Below are positions 40,559 to 50,516 of a DNA stretch of 64,000 bases, one piece after another. Location: NCBI GenBank assembly GCA_016125285.1, contig WGMA01000014.1, forward strand, positions 1-64,000, written 5' to 3'. The notes under the pieces are model-generated. The model was not told where the DNA came from and did no database searches. It saw only the letters and a list, made by a program, of their open reading frames with translations. Every line of letters starts with the position of its first letter. The first letter of the stretch is position 1. The DNA comes from Phycisphaera sp. GTDB taxonomy: Bacteria > Planctomycetota > Phycisphaerae > Phycisphaerales > Zrk34. The translations under genes were made by a program, and so were the position numbers.

Positions 40559-41517
40559 GCCCGCACCGCCCGACACGGCGTGATGTGTTGGCGCACGGCG
40601 CGGCCGCGCTCGGCGCGATGACGCTCGCCGGCTGCGCGACGACCGCGCGGCGCGGCGGCGCGGCGTACCCCGGTTACGTCGACGCGCACAGCCACATCTG
40701 GACGCCCGACACCGAGCGCTTCCCGCTCGGTCCGTGGATCACGAAGGCCGAGATGGATCCGGCGAGCTTCACCGCCGAGCAGCTGCTGGCGGTCGCCGAG
40801 CCGGCCGGCGTCCAGCGCGTCGTCATCATCCAGCACGCGCCCTACTACGGCGACAACAACGCGTACCTGCTCGACTGCTGCAAGCGGTACCCCGGTCGGT
40901 TCTCCGTCGTCGCGATCGTCGAGGAGCGGCGGAACGACCTCGCCGATCACCTGCGTGCGCTCAAGCGACAGGGCGTGCGCGGCGTCCGCATCGGGCCGAC
41001 ACGCTACGCCGACCGCTCGATGGTCGCCGACCCGATGAACTGGCTCAACGCGCCGACGATGCGTCGGCTGTGGACGCTGGCGACGGACCTGGACCTGGTG
41101 CTCTGCCCGCTGATCGGCGCCGAGTTTCTGCCGACGCTCGAGCCGATGCTCGCGGACTTTCCCCGCACGACGATCGCGATCGATCACTTCGGACACGCGC
41201 ACGCGGACAGGCCCGACGAGCTGCGCGCGCTGACCCAGCTCGCGCGGCACGAGCGCGTGCACGTCAAGGTCTCGGCGTTCTACAAGTTCGGCGACCGCAA
41301 GCCGCCGTACGACGACGTCGCGCCGCTGATCCACGCCGTCGCCGACGCGTTCGGCCCGCGGCGCATGCTGTGGGGCAGCGACTGCCCGTACCAGCTGCTC
41401 AACGGCAACAACTACGCCGACGCGGTCGCGCTGGTCGAGTCCGGCCTGGACTTCCTCGACGCGCCGGCGCGCGACGCCATCCTCCGCGACACCGCGGCAC
41501 GCCTGTTTTTCAGTTGA
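40555..41517 (+). CDS. Tat-exported amidohydrolase-2 family lactonase-like enzyme
   Basis: A 320-residue TIM-barrel hydrolase. N-terminus has a twin-arginine motif (TRRDVLAHGAAALGAMTLAGC) with a lipobox, so it is exported folded and lipid-anchored. Metal-binding start VDAHSHIW, central HFGHAHAD and late WGSDCPYQLLNGNNY are the family marks; closest named relatives are 2-pyrone-4,6-dicarboxylate lactonase and fucono/galactono-lactonases. Exact substrate unknown. GTG 40555 overlaps the upstream esterase stop (GTGA). Confidence 0.85.
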   Translation: MSPHRPTRRDVLAHGAAALGAMTLAGCATTARRGGAAYPGYVDAHSHIWTPDTERFPLGPWITKAEMDPASFTAEQLLAVAEPAGVQRVVIIQHAPYYGDNNAYLLDCCKRYPGRFSVVAIVEERRNDLADHLRALKRQGVRGVRIGPTRYADRSMVADPMNWLNAPTMRRLWTLATDLDLVLCPLIGAEFLPTLEPMLADFPRTTIAIDHFGHAHADRPDELRALTQLARHERVHVKVSAFYKFGDRKPPYDDVAPLIHAVADAFGPRRMLWGSDCPYQLLNGNNYADAVALVESGLDFLDAPARDAILRDTAARLFFS

Positions 41518-41527
41518 ATCGTGTGAA

Positions 41528-42688
41528 TCAGTTGGAGGGCGTGAGGCCGGCCGCGTTGTCGGTCAGCACGACGCGGTCGCAGGCGATCATGCCCCAGCGG
41601 CCGCTGTACGCGTCGACCACGACGAAGCGCGCCTCCTTGCCCTGCAGCGACGACAGGTCCCACAGCACGTCGGCAAACGTCAGTGTGTTGCTGCCGGTGG
41701 ACGACCGCACGAGCTCGCCGTCGACCTCGAGGCCGACGTAGGTCTTGCCGACGTGCGACCCGCCGGCGACCAGCACGCGCATGTAGCGGTGATCGATCTT
41801 GAAGGGCGGCGAGGTGAGCTTGCCCTGCGGGTTGTCGGCGCCGTGGGAGCTGTGCACGACGAGCCGGCCCTGCTGATTGCTCAGCGACTTGGTCGACGTC
41901 AGCGTGGTGTCGTCTGGCGCCTTGCCGAAGGCGTTGCCTTCGACCTTCCAGCCGGCGAACGAGCCGTCCTCGAAGTCGAACAGCGTGCGATCGCCGGGCG
42001 ACAGGGCGCTGATCGGCGTGCCGACGGCGGGCGTCGGTTTGGGGCTGGGGCTGGGGGCGCGTCGCGGCGCGGGCGTGTTGGTGACGGCCGGGGCGCTGTA
42101 GGACACGGTGGGCGCGTGGAGCGTCGGGCCGGCGGGAACGGGCTCGGTGTCCAAGTCGGTGGGGATCGTCGCGGTGTCGGTCGGGGCCTGGTTGCTGCGG
42201 ACGTTGATGGCCACGACCAGCATCACGATCACGATGGCCAGTGCGAACGTGACCGCGACGGTGAACAGCAGCACGGGCGCGTTGCGTTTGCGTTTGACGG
42301 CGCCGGTGCGTGCGAAGGTACGCGTGGCGGTGTGTCGCGGGCGGGTGGGCTGGCGGCCGTACACGCCGCGCGGCTCGGGCGGATCGAGGTCGATCGCCTC
42401 GTCGTAGACCGGCGTCGGTGGCGCGGGCGGCGCGTCGGGGCGTTCGGGGCGATCGGGACGTTCAGCGCGCTCGGGTCGATCCGCGCGTGTGGCGCCGCCG
42501 GGCTGGCGCGGGCCGCTGATGCGTGAAGGCGACTTCGTGGCGTTCCAGACGCCCGCGGAGGCGGGCCGCGGCTCGGGCGCCTCGGGCACCGCGATCACCG
42601 CGCCGCACGCGTGGCACTTGCACACCGAACCGGCGAAGTCGTCGGTCAGCTCCATCTCCTCGCCGCAGGGACAGTTGATGTTGATCAT
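41528..42688 (-). CDS. Zinc-ribbon membrane protein with C-terminal binding domain
   Basis: A 386-residue protein. N-terminal zinc ribbon INCPCGEEMELTDDFAGSVCKCHACG; then a long disordered linker with tandem RPER-type repeats (ADRPERAERPDRPERPD); one transmembrane helix at about 145-165; a P/T-rich stretch; and a C-terminal beta-sandwich-like domain (FDFEDGSFAGWKVEGNAFG ... VGKTYVGLEVDGELVRS) like the carbohydrate-binding or levanase-associated modules. The architecture suits a planctomycete surface protein; function unknown. ATG 42688 follows GGTGGAG. Confidence 0.75.
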   Translation of the reverse strand: MININCPCGEEMELTDDFAGSVCKCHACGAVIAVPEAPEPRPASAGVWNATKSPSRISGPRQPGGATRADRPERAERPDRPERPDAPPAPPTPVYDEAIDLDPPEPRGVYGRQPTRPRHTATRTFARTGAVKRKRNAPVLLFTVAVTFALAIVIVMLVVAINVRSNQAPTDTATIPTDLDTEPVPAGPTLHAPTVSYSAPAVTNTPAPRRAPSPSPKPTPAVGTPISALSPGDRTLFDFEDGSFAGWKVEGNAFGKAPDDTTLTSTKSLSNQQGRLVVHSSHGADNPQGKLTSPPFKIDHRYMRVLVAGGSHVGKTYVGLEVDGELVRSSTGSNTLTFADVLWDLSSLQGKEARFVVVDAYSGRWGMIACDRVVLTDNAAGLTPSN

Positions 42689-42888
42689 TCTCCACCTGGT
42701 CCTGCCAGCCACCCGGCTGCGCGGCCGGCGACCGCGCCGGTGATCGAGACCTGCACTCCCCGCGAACGACGGCAGAGCCGTCACTTCAGCGTATCCGAGC
42801 GGTCACGCGCAAACAGGCAAAAGTCAGGCGGAATCAGGCGTCACGGACCGCCGCGTTCGCATTGGCGTGTCGCGGCGGCGCACGAAGA

Positions 42889-42916
42889 GGGCCCGGCGAT
42901 CAGCGTCGCCGGGCCC
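42889..42916 (-). terminator. Hairpin, probable terminator of the outer-membrane gene
   Basis: An 11-bp stem GGGCCCGGCGA / TCGCCGGGCCC with 6-nt loop lies 29 bp after the stop of the predicted outer-membrane protein (reverse strand). Only a weak TCTTC follows, so termination may be Rho-assisted or the hairpin may only protect the mRNA 3' end. Confidence 0.45.
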
Positions 42917-42944
42917 CGATGGATTTCGCGTGTGTCGCGCCGCG

Positions 42945-44423
42945 TTAGTAGACCAGGGTCGCGGCGAGGTGGAACTGACCGGAGCCGGCGGAGGTCGAGA
43001 AGGGCAGATCCTTCAGGGCCCAGGCCCAGTCGGCGCGGACGTGCATGTGGGCGCACGGGATGAGCTCGACGCCGAAGCCCGCGCCGTAGATCGACTGGTT
43101 GTCGCGCTCGAAGCTGCGCGGGTCGTTGATGTCGATGTAGCCGACGTCGATGAACGCCGCGAGGACCAGGTCCCAGTCGGTGTCGCCGGTGGGGGTCTGC
43201 GGGGCGAGTCGGAAGGGTTGGCCGAACAACTGGGCGGGCGGGTCCTGCAGCGGCAGGAGGCGAGGCGCGTGGAAGCGGTACTCGAAGGTGAAGACGATGC
43301 TGTCGTCGCCGCCGACGAGGGACTCGGCGTAGCCGCGCACGCCGTACTGTCCGGTGATCTCACGGATGAAGTAGGGGGGCAGGCGTTCATCGCCAAGGAC
43401 GAACTGTCCGTGCGTGGCGAGCCAGAGCTCGTGCACCATCGGGCGGTCCTTCGGTGCGGTCAGGCCGTCGCCGTGGAGCCAGTTCAGCACGGCCTCGGCG
43501 TAGACGCTGCGGCCGAGGTCCCAGCGGAGCGTCGCCCACTCGTTGTCCGTACCGAGTCGCCCGAGTTCTTCGGCGGCGCCGTCGGCGAACGCGCCCTCGA
43601 CGATGACCTCGCTCCACGAGCTGTGCACGTTGCTGTGCTCGCTGGCGCGCACGCCGGCGTAGGGCATGTAGAAGTCGCCGTCGGCCTCGACGTCGACGAA
43701 CTCGTCGCGGATCTGCTGGTGGCGGTAGCGGAAGCCGCCGAGGAAGTCGACGGTCAGGGCGTCGGGCCCATCGCCGATCATGCGGTAGATCAGCTCGCCG
43801 GCGATCGAATCGTCGTGGCCGGTGTAGGTCACGTCGAAGAAGTCGTCGACCTCCTGCGAGAGCGAGGACCACGCGCCCACGACGCCGGCGCGGAAGTGAT
43901 CGAGGCCGGGCAGCGGGGCTTCGTAGCCGCCGACGACCGCGTGCTTGACGTCGAGGATGTTGTTGATGAGCGGCGAGTCGAACCCGCCGTTCTGGTATGC
44001 GATGTGGAAGCGGTCGCCGTCGATCAGCAGCGAGTCCACCACCCCGCCGGCGCGCTGCCGCCAGTCGCTGCGGTCGTCGTCGAAGCCGATGTTGGCGGTC
44101 TGGAAAAACAGCCGCCAGTTGCGCCGTGCGTTGGCGTCGGCGGTCGCGGCGTCGAAGTCGGCCGGCGAGGCATACCGCGCGGGGTGACGCGTGAGCCAGT
44201 CCGTGTAGGCGCGCAGGGCGCCGGTCATGCCGAGGTCGTCGGCGACGACGTCCGCGCCCGTCGGGGCGTCGGTGTCGGCGGCGGGCGCCTCGGCGGTCTC
44301 CGCGGCCGGAGCGGCGTCGGTCGGTGTCACGGCGGGCTCTTCGCCCGCGGCGCGCGCGGCGGTGACAATGAACAGACAAGTGAAGCCGGTCAACGCCGGC
44401 ACAAGCCATCGCGAGGTACGCAT
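42945..44423 (-). CDS. Predicted outer-membrane beta-barrel protein
   Basis: A 492-residue exported protein. Signal peptide of about 25 residues, a short A/P/T/E-rich linker, then alternating-strand sequence with many D, G and aromatic residues to the end (HLAATLVY, a C-terminal aromatic typical of barrels). The wording EYRFHAPRLLPLQDPPAQLF and YRHQQIRDEFVDVEADGDF recalls ShlB/FhaC or BamA-like barrels, but POTRA repeats were not recognised. Start ATG 44423 precedes the signal. Upstream gap to the kinase gene is short, divergent. Role inferred from composition only. Confidence 0.7.
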   Translation of the reverse strand: MRTSRWLVPALTGFTCLFIVTAARAAGEEPAVTPTDAAPAAETAEAPAADTDAPTGADVVADDLGMTGALRAYTDWLTRHPARYASPADFDAATADANARRNWRLFFQTANIGFDDDRSDWRQRAGGVVDSLLIDGDRFHIAYQNGGFDSPLINNILDVKHAVVGGYEAPLPGLDHFRAGVVGAWSSLSQEVDDFFDVTYTGHDDSIAGELIYRMIGDGPDALTVDFLGGFRYRHQQIRDEFVDVEADGDFYMPYAGVRASEHSNVHSSWSEVIVEGAFADGAAEELGRLGTDNEWATLRWDLGRSVYAEAVLNWLHGDGLTAPKDRPMVHELWLATHGQFVLGDERLPPYFIREITGQYGVRGYAESLVGGDDSIVFTFEYRFHAPRLLPLQDPPAQLFGQPFRLAPQTPTGDTDWDLVLAAFIDVGYIDINDPRSFERDNQSIYGAGFGVELIPCAHMHVRADWAWALKDLPFSTSAGSGQFHLAATLVY

Positions 44424-44576
44424 GATGTAGACCCCCAAAAGGTCGAAAGAGGAGCTGGTCCCGCCGGCGCCACCCACGCCGAGGGAGTCGGCAAAGGATA
44501 GTCGTATGACACGTGTAGTCAAGGACCGGCGCGATGTGGCCGCGCCGCCCAACCCGTGGCGCGATCCGGCGTGCGT

Positions 44577-44582
44577 TATGAT
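44577..44582 (+). promoter_or_regulatory. -10-like TATGAT box upstream of kinase gene
   Basis: TTATGAT lies 38 bp before the ATG of the Ser/Thr kinase. It matches the TATNAT-type boxes seen upstream of several genes in the window. No clear -35 was identified. Confidence 0.3.
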
Positions 44583-44620
44583 GTCCGCAGAGACGACGAC
44601 ACGTGGCGTGAGGCGAGATC

Positions 44621-45706
<1,086 letters not shown>

Positions 45707-45709
45707 TCA

Positions 45710-46669
45710 TCAGTTGCCGATGAAGACCATGACGTCGTCGGACTCGTCGACACTCTTAAATTCATCAATCGCCTTGCCGTGTCTCGCGGCGAGGTTGGCG
45801 TAGATGCCGTCGATGCCCGGGGCGAAAAGCACGGCCGCGCCGCGTGTGACATCGTCGTTGTTATTCGCGGAGGTCGGGTCGCCCGGCGTGACCTTGCTGA
45901 GTTTGCGATTGATCGCCCACCACGCGAGGTTGTCGACGGCGTTACCGGCAGGGTTGTATGACGAGAAGGCCGACTGGCTCATCTGATCGAAGGCCTTGCC
46001 GCGGGTCGATTGAAGTGATTTGGCTTCGACATAGTCGGCGATGGTCAGGCGGTTGAACACGCCGGTGGTTCCGTCGGTGACAGGGGGCTTGGGCGTCGTC
46101 GCGTTGCGGCTTGCTCGCATGTAGAGGATGGGCAGGCCCGAGCAATGGTCGATGAGCTCGGGCATGTCGTTGTCGAAGTTGGTGGTGCCCTTGATCGGGA
46201 CGAGTTCGCGATCCGTTGGAGAGTAGAACGGGCCGTATCTCTTACCGTCGGGGCGGTCGGGGCCATCGCCGATCTGATCGAAACTGATGTTGAATCCGTC
46301 AATGAAGCGTTGTGGCGCGCCGTCGGGCGACCACCCGGGTGTCGATCCGGGTACGACGCCACCCATCAGGCTGAGCACAAGGTTCTCGGTGCCGGTGAAC
46401 GAGTCGGACATGCTGGACAGTTCTTCTTCGGAGAAGTAGCCCGGGTATGCGCCGTAGGTGAGATAGTAGCTTTCACACGCGTCGGCAATCGAGGTCAGTT
46501 CAATCCGACTTCTGATCAGGCGTTCGTTGCGGTGTGCGGACGGGCCGAACGGCCAAACGATCCCAATGAAGATGATCGCCACGACCACCAAGACAAGTAC
46601 CGAAACAAGTTCAGCGAGCGTGAATCCGCGCTGGCGGTGGGCGGTCGATTGGGAGAGCGGTCGATTCAT
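45710..46669 (-). CDS. GspG-like pseudopilin, prepilin-type
   Basis: A 319-residue protein with prepilin motif RGFTLAELVSVLVLVVVAI (F first mature residue, E at +5) and a hydrophobic helix, followed by an ordinary globular part. The middle has ELIDHCSGLPILYMRASRN and the end VLFAPGIDGIYANLA, as in GspG/GspH-like or type II secretion pseudopilins of this phylum. It ends 4 bp from the convergent kinase gene. A palindrome lies just upstream, but no good Shine-Dalgarno. Confidence 0.82.
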   Translation of the reverse strand: MNRPLSQSTAHRQRGFTLAELVSVLVLVVVAIIFIGIVWPFGPSAHRNERLIRSRIELTSIADACESYYLTYGAYPGYFSEEELSSMSDSFTGTENLVLSLMGGVVPGSTPGWSPDGAPQRFIDGFNISFDQIGDGPDRPDGKRYGPFYSPTDRELVPIKGTTNFDNDMPELIDHCSGLPILYMRASRNATTPKPPVTDGTTGVFNRLTIADYVEAKSLQSTRGKAFDQMSQSAFSSYNPAGNAVDNLAWWAINRKLSKVTPGDPTSANNNDDVTRGAAVLFAPGIDGIYANLAARHGKAIDEFKSVDESDDVMVFIGN

Positions 46670-46689
46670 CGGGCCCCGGTCGTGAGCGC

Positions 46690-46711
46690 CCCGGGGCAGG
46701 CCTGCCCCGGG
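46690..46711. repeat. Perfect 22-bp palindrome
   Basis: CCCGGGGCAGG/CCTGCCCCGGG, with no loop, sits 21 bp upstream of the pseudopilin start and downstream of the coiled-coil gene. It could be an attenuator or protein-binding site between two co-directional genes. Confidence 0.45.
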
Positions 46712-46740
46712 CTTTAGGTGGCGCGGGGGATGTGGCGCGG

Positions 46741-47664
46741 TCAGGGCAGCGTGTTGGAGCGGATGGTGCGTGAGGTGCTTGAGCCGCCGCCGATGTTGAA
46801 GTTGAGTTTGAACTTGTCGCCCTGGTAGCCGCCGCTGATGTTGATGGTGGAGCCGGAGTGGGAGTGGCTGCCGACGCTCGTGCCGGCGCGGTAGGGGGTG
46901 ACGTATTCGTATCGGCCGCTGGAGGGGTAGTAGTCGTAGACGGGGCCGATGCGTCCGGTGAAGAACTGGTAGCCGGGCGAGTAGACGGTGGTGCCGTATC
47001 CGCCGTAGCTGTAGGGCGTGTTGTAGTAGCCGTATCCGCCGTTGTAGAGCGAGCCGAGGTTGTGGATGCCGAGGGGGCTGCCATTGTTGCCGTAGGGCGT
47101 GGAGTAGTTGCGGGGCTGGCCGACGCCGGCGAGGGCGTTGTCGTCGGCGGCGAAGCCGGGGCGTGCGACGTTGTTGTCGGGCCGAACGACCACGGCGTCG
47201 CCGGGCTGCGGCGCGGCGGGGCGTGCGGCGTCTTCCACGGCGATGCGCTGCTGCTCGCGGTAGGCGGTCTGGCGCAGCTGCGTCCGCTCGTAGTCGAGGC
47301 GGGCGCGCTCGCGCGTGGTGGCGATGCGGCTGGACTCGAACTCACGCCGGGCGTCGTTCCACTCGCGCATGCGGTCGAGCAGCTTGTCGTCGCCCAGCGC
47401 GCCCTTCACGTCGGCCAGTGCGGCCTTGGCCTGTTCGAGCTGGGCGCGCGTCTCGGCGAGGTCGGCACGCAGGGCCTGCATCTCGGCGCGGATCGCCGCC
47501 ATCTCCGACGCGGCGGGCTGATCGCCCACGGACTGCGCCGAGGCGCGGTCGACAGTGACGCCCAGCGCCAGCGCCGCGACCAGCGCGGCATGCGCGATCA
47601 GCGTGACGGCCGCGCGGCGTGTGCGTGTGGCGTGCGGATTCATCGTCGTGCGTCGTGCGGACAT
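46741..47664 (-). CDS. Exported coiled-coil protein, Gly/Tyr-rich C-terminus
   Basis: A 307-residue protein. Signal peptide ending near ASA, a strong coiled coil at about 50-95 (MAAIRAEMQALRADLAETRA), and a C-terminal half rich in G, Y, N and S with repeats of GGYG/YYNTPYSYGGYG, ending in GSSTSRTIRSNTLP. No family is recognised; a structural surface or fibre role is possible. ATG 47664 follows GGAGG at ideal distance; a further in-frame ATG at 47670 is too close. A TATAAT at 47701-47706 lies upstream. Confidence 0.75.
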   Translation of the reverse strand: MSARRTTMNPHATRTRRAAVTLIAHAALVAALALGVTVDRASAQSVGDQPAASEMAAIRAEMQALRADLAETRAQLEQAKAALADVKGALGDDKLLDRMREWNDARREFESSRIATTRERARLDYERTQLRQTAYREQQRIAVEDAARPAAPQPGDAVVVRPDNNVARPGFAADDNALAGVGQPRNYSTPYGNNGSPLGIHNLGSLYNGGYGYYNTPYSYGGYGTTVYSPGYQFFTGRIGPVYDYYPSSGRYEYVTPYRAGTSVGSHSHSGSTINISGGYQGDKFKLNFNIGGGSSTSRTIRSNTLP

Positions 47665-47700
47665 GGTCATCCTCCAGATCCCCGTGCGTCGCTCCCCTTC

Positions 47701-47706
47701 ATTATA
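47701..47706 (-). promoter_or_regulatory. -10 box TATAAT of the coiled-coil gene
   Basis: A perfect TATAAT on the reverse strand, 36 bp upstream of the start at 47664, gives a leader of about 30 nt with a good GGAGG. The -35 is not clear. A small inverted repeat GTACG/CGTAC lies further upstream at about 47730-47742. Confidence 0.45.
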
Positions 47707-47745
47707 ACGGCGACGCGCGTTGTTTATTGTACGAAACCGTACGAT

Positions 47746-50355
47746 TCACGGTCCAGTCGAATCTTCGAGATACCGGTCGGCGGTGATCGTTCCGTCGTGG
47801 CCGACGTGCAACTCGGTCATGCCGTGCCACGCGGTGACGTGCCGCCGCACGCGCATCTGCTTCAGCGTCTCGGCCCATTTATCGACGCGGAGGCGGGCGT
47901 CGCCGGTGGATTGCAACACCACTGAGGGATTTACCGCCTCGAGCCACGCCGGGGCCGCGGGCACCATGCTGCCGTGGTGGGGCAGTTCCACGACGTCGGC
48001 ACGCAGGTCGAGCTTCGCGTCGAGCATCTTCGTCATCGCCTCCTCCTGCACGTCCCCGCTGAACAGCACGCGTCGCCCGGCCGCACGGATCGACAGCACG
48101 ATCGACCCGTCGTTGTTCCGCTCGAACGCCGCGCCGGGCGGGGGCCAGATCGCCTCGACCACCGCGTGCCCGAGCGGCCGACGCCAGCCCGCGGCGATCA
48201 CCTCGATCGTCACGCCGCGCTCGCGCAGCGCGTCGAGCAGATACCCCGCGGCGTTCCACGGCTGGCGCGCAGCCTCATCGAGGAACGGCTGGGTCACCAC
48301 GACTGTTTGGACGCCGAACCCGTCCACGAGTTCCAGCACGCCGGAGAAGTGATCGAGATCGGGGTGGCTGACGACGACGACGGGCGCGCGTGTGACGCCC
48401 ATGGCGCGCAGCGCCGGGCCGACCGACACGGTGGTGATGTCGATGTAGTTCGACGAGCCGCAGTCGAACACGAGCGCGTCGGCGCCGGAGCGGACGAGGT
48501 AGCAGGACCCGTCGCCGACGGCGAACATGTCGACGGTCAGGGCGTAACGTTCGGCGGTGGCGCGTTGGACGATGACGGGCAGCGCGGCCCACGTGATGCA
48601 TATAAGGATGCACGCCAGCCCGACGAGGCGACGCCGACGGAACCCGCCGCCGAGCAGGGTGAATACGACGGCGAGCGTCGCGGCGGTCCACAGCGGCGAG
48701 GGCTGCGGGACGTGGATGTAGCCGCCGGGCACGTCGGACGCCAAGCGGACGAGATCGACGGTCCAGTCGCCGAGCGTCGTGAGCGGCCCGGCGAGCAGCG
48801 CGCCCGCCGCGGGCCAGATCAGCGAGACGATCAGCTTGACGTAGCCGACCCACAGCAGCACCGCGACGACCGGCGCCATCACGACGCCCATCACGAGCCC
48901 GGCGGGGGTGACCGCGCCGAAGTGGTGCGCGATCAACGGCAGCGACACGCACCACGCCACGAGCGTGACCGCGACGTAGTCGATCACCCAGCGTCGCCAT
49001 CGCTCGCGGCGGGGCTCGGCGGGGACGAAGTCGCGCGGCGCGTCGGGCGGGATGATCGCGTCGCGCGGCGGCAGCAGCCACCGGCTGACACGCGACGTGA
49101 ACAGCACCAGGCCGAGCACGACGCCGAAGCTCAGCTGAAAGCCCGCGCTGAACAGGTCACCCGGCCGCCAGATCAGCAGGCCGAGCCCGGCGAGCGCCAT
49201 GACGGACAGCACGCTCGGTCGTCTTCCGGACGTCAGTCCCCACAGCGCGCCGAGCGTCATGACGCCGGCGCGCAGCACTGGCACGCGTGCGGGCACGACG
49301 AGCAGGTAGAGCAGCACGACCGCGCCGGTGACGCGTGTGGCCAGGTCGGGTCGGCCGGTCAGGGCGATGACGATCAGCCACGCGCCCGCGGCGAGGATCG
49401 CCAGGTGCATGCCGCTGATCGCCAGCACGTGGCTGACGCCGGCCCGGCGGAACGCGTCGTCGAGCTCGCCGGTGTCGCCGCGCCGGTCGCCCAGCAGCAG
49501 CAGATCGAGCAGGGCGACGGACGGCGTGTCGTGCGGCGCGTCCATGCCGACGTGCAACGCCTCGGCGGCGCGGTCGGCCAGCGCGGTGCGCGTCGCCGAC
49601 CAGACGTGCGGGATCGCGGTCGCGACGGTGGTGGCGGCGCGCGTGTCGTGGTCGTCGTGGTCGTCGTGGTCGTCGTCGCTCAGCACGCGCAGGTTCCCGC
49701 GCGACTTGAGCGACACGCGGCCGACGATGCCGCGGTCGGCCATCGTCCGCCGAAAGTCGCGCTCGCCGGGGTTCGACGTGCCGTGCAGCCCGCTCAGCCA
49801 GCCGATGACGCGCACGCGGTCGCCGCGCCGCGCCCGGCCGTCGTAGTCCGGCACGTCGACGATCACGCCGCCGGTCGCCGCGTGCGGCCCGTCGGCGGCA
49901 TGCATCGTGTCGACGGTCAGCGCCAGCAGCGTGCGCGGCGAGCGGTAGTCGAATCGCCCCATCAGGCCGCGCGCCTCCATGTGGTGGTACGGCTCTTCGT
50001 CGACCACGCCCTCGACGTCGACCAGCACGCTGTCGCCGGTCGGCACGGCGAGCGTCGCCGCGCCGCCGGTCACCCGCGCCTGCCACCACGCCCCGCCGAC
50101 GCACACGAGCATCACGCCCGCCGCCGCTCGCACGCCCGTCCATCGCCCGCCGCGCCACATCCCCGCGCCGACCGCCCCGGCCGCGCCAGCGCCGATCAGC
50201 CACGCGCCGAAATCGAGGTGGATCGTGTCGACGGCGTCCAGCCACCGCGCCGCGGCCAGGCCGACGGCGAAGCAGCACGCCGCCCATACCACCGGGCTGC
50301 GGCTCCACACGCCATCCCGCGAACGGGCCGGGCTTTCCAGCGACAACTCTGACAC
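47746..50355 (-). CDS. comEC: ComEC/Rec2 DNA-uptake channel
   Basis: An 869-residue inner-membrane protein that imports single-stranded DNA in natural competence. Helices at the N-terminus, an OB-like periplasmic part (VLVDVEGVVDEEP ... GRVSLKSRGNLRVLSD), the competence domain (GVSHVLAISGMHLAILAAG), and a C-terminal metallo-beta-lactamase-like domain from about 620 with SHPDLDHFSG and ELPHHGS. A D-D-H tandem tract (DDDHDDHDDHD) lies in the periplasmic loop. It starts at GTG 50355. With the pseudopilins of the region this suggests, but does not prove, natural transformation. Confidence 0.93.
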   Translation of the reverse strand: MSELSLESPARSRDGVWSRSPVVWAACCFAVGLAAARWLDAVDTIHLDFGAWLIGAGAAGAVGAGMWRGGRWTGVRAAAGVMLVCVGGAWWQARVTGGAATLAVPTGDSVLVDVEGVVDEEPYHHMEARGLMGRFDYRSPRTLLALTVDTMHAADGPHAATGGVIVDVPDYDGRARRGDRVRVIGWLSGLHGTSNPGERDFRRTMADRGIVGRVSLKSRGNLRVLSDDDHDDHDDHDTRAATTVATAIPHVWSATRTALADRAAEALHVGMDAPHDTPSVALLDLLLLGDRRGDTGELDDAFRRAGVSHVLAISGMHLAILAAGAWLIVIALTGRPDLATRVTGAVVLLYLLVVPARVPVLRAGVMTLGALWGLTSGRRPSVLSVMALAGLGLLIWRPGDLFSAGFQLSFGVVLGLVLFTSRVSRWLLPPRDAIIPPDAPRDFVPAEPRRERWRRWVIDYVAVTLVAWCVSLPLIAHHFGAVTPAGLVMGVVMAPVVAVLLWVGYVKLIVSLIWPAAGALLAGPLTTLGDWTVDLVRLASDVPGGYIHVPQPSPLWTAATLAVVFTLLGGGFRRRRLVGLACILICITWAALPVIVQRATAERYALTVDMFAVGDGSCYLVRSGADALVFDCGSSNYIDITTVSVGPALRAMGVTRAPVVVVSHPDLDHFSGVLELVDGFGVQTVVVTQPFLDEAARQPWNAAGYLLDALRERGVTIEVIAAGWRRPLGHAVVEAIWPPPGAAFERNNDGSIVLSIRAAGRRVLFSGDVQEEAMTKMLDAKLDLRADVVELPHHGSMVPAAPAWLEAVNPSVVLQSTGDARLRVDKWAETLKQMRVRRHVTAWHGMTELHVGHDGTITADRYLEDSTGP

Positions 50356-50516
50356 CTGACACGAACCCCCGTGACGGATGAACGACGATCGGTCCTCATG
50401 ATAACGGCGGGGCGTGGCGTCGGCTCGGGCGGGGTTGTCGGTCGGTCCGCGTAACTGGCGACCCGGTGGCGGAGCGTGTACGATTCGCGGTGCGCCAAGG
50501 GCGTGGAGACGAACGC

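Noticed and set aside
42867-44501. 544-codon frame antisense to the outer-membrane protein
   Set aside because: V/A/G/D-rich shadow without motifs; the reverse frame has a signal peptide and barrel-like end.
46611-47345. Proline/serine-rich frame overlapping the coiled-coil and pseudopilin genes
   Set aside because: Low-complexity alternate-frame product of the G/Y-rich gene, spanning two genes with real motifs.
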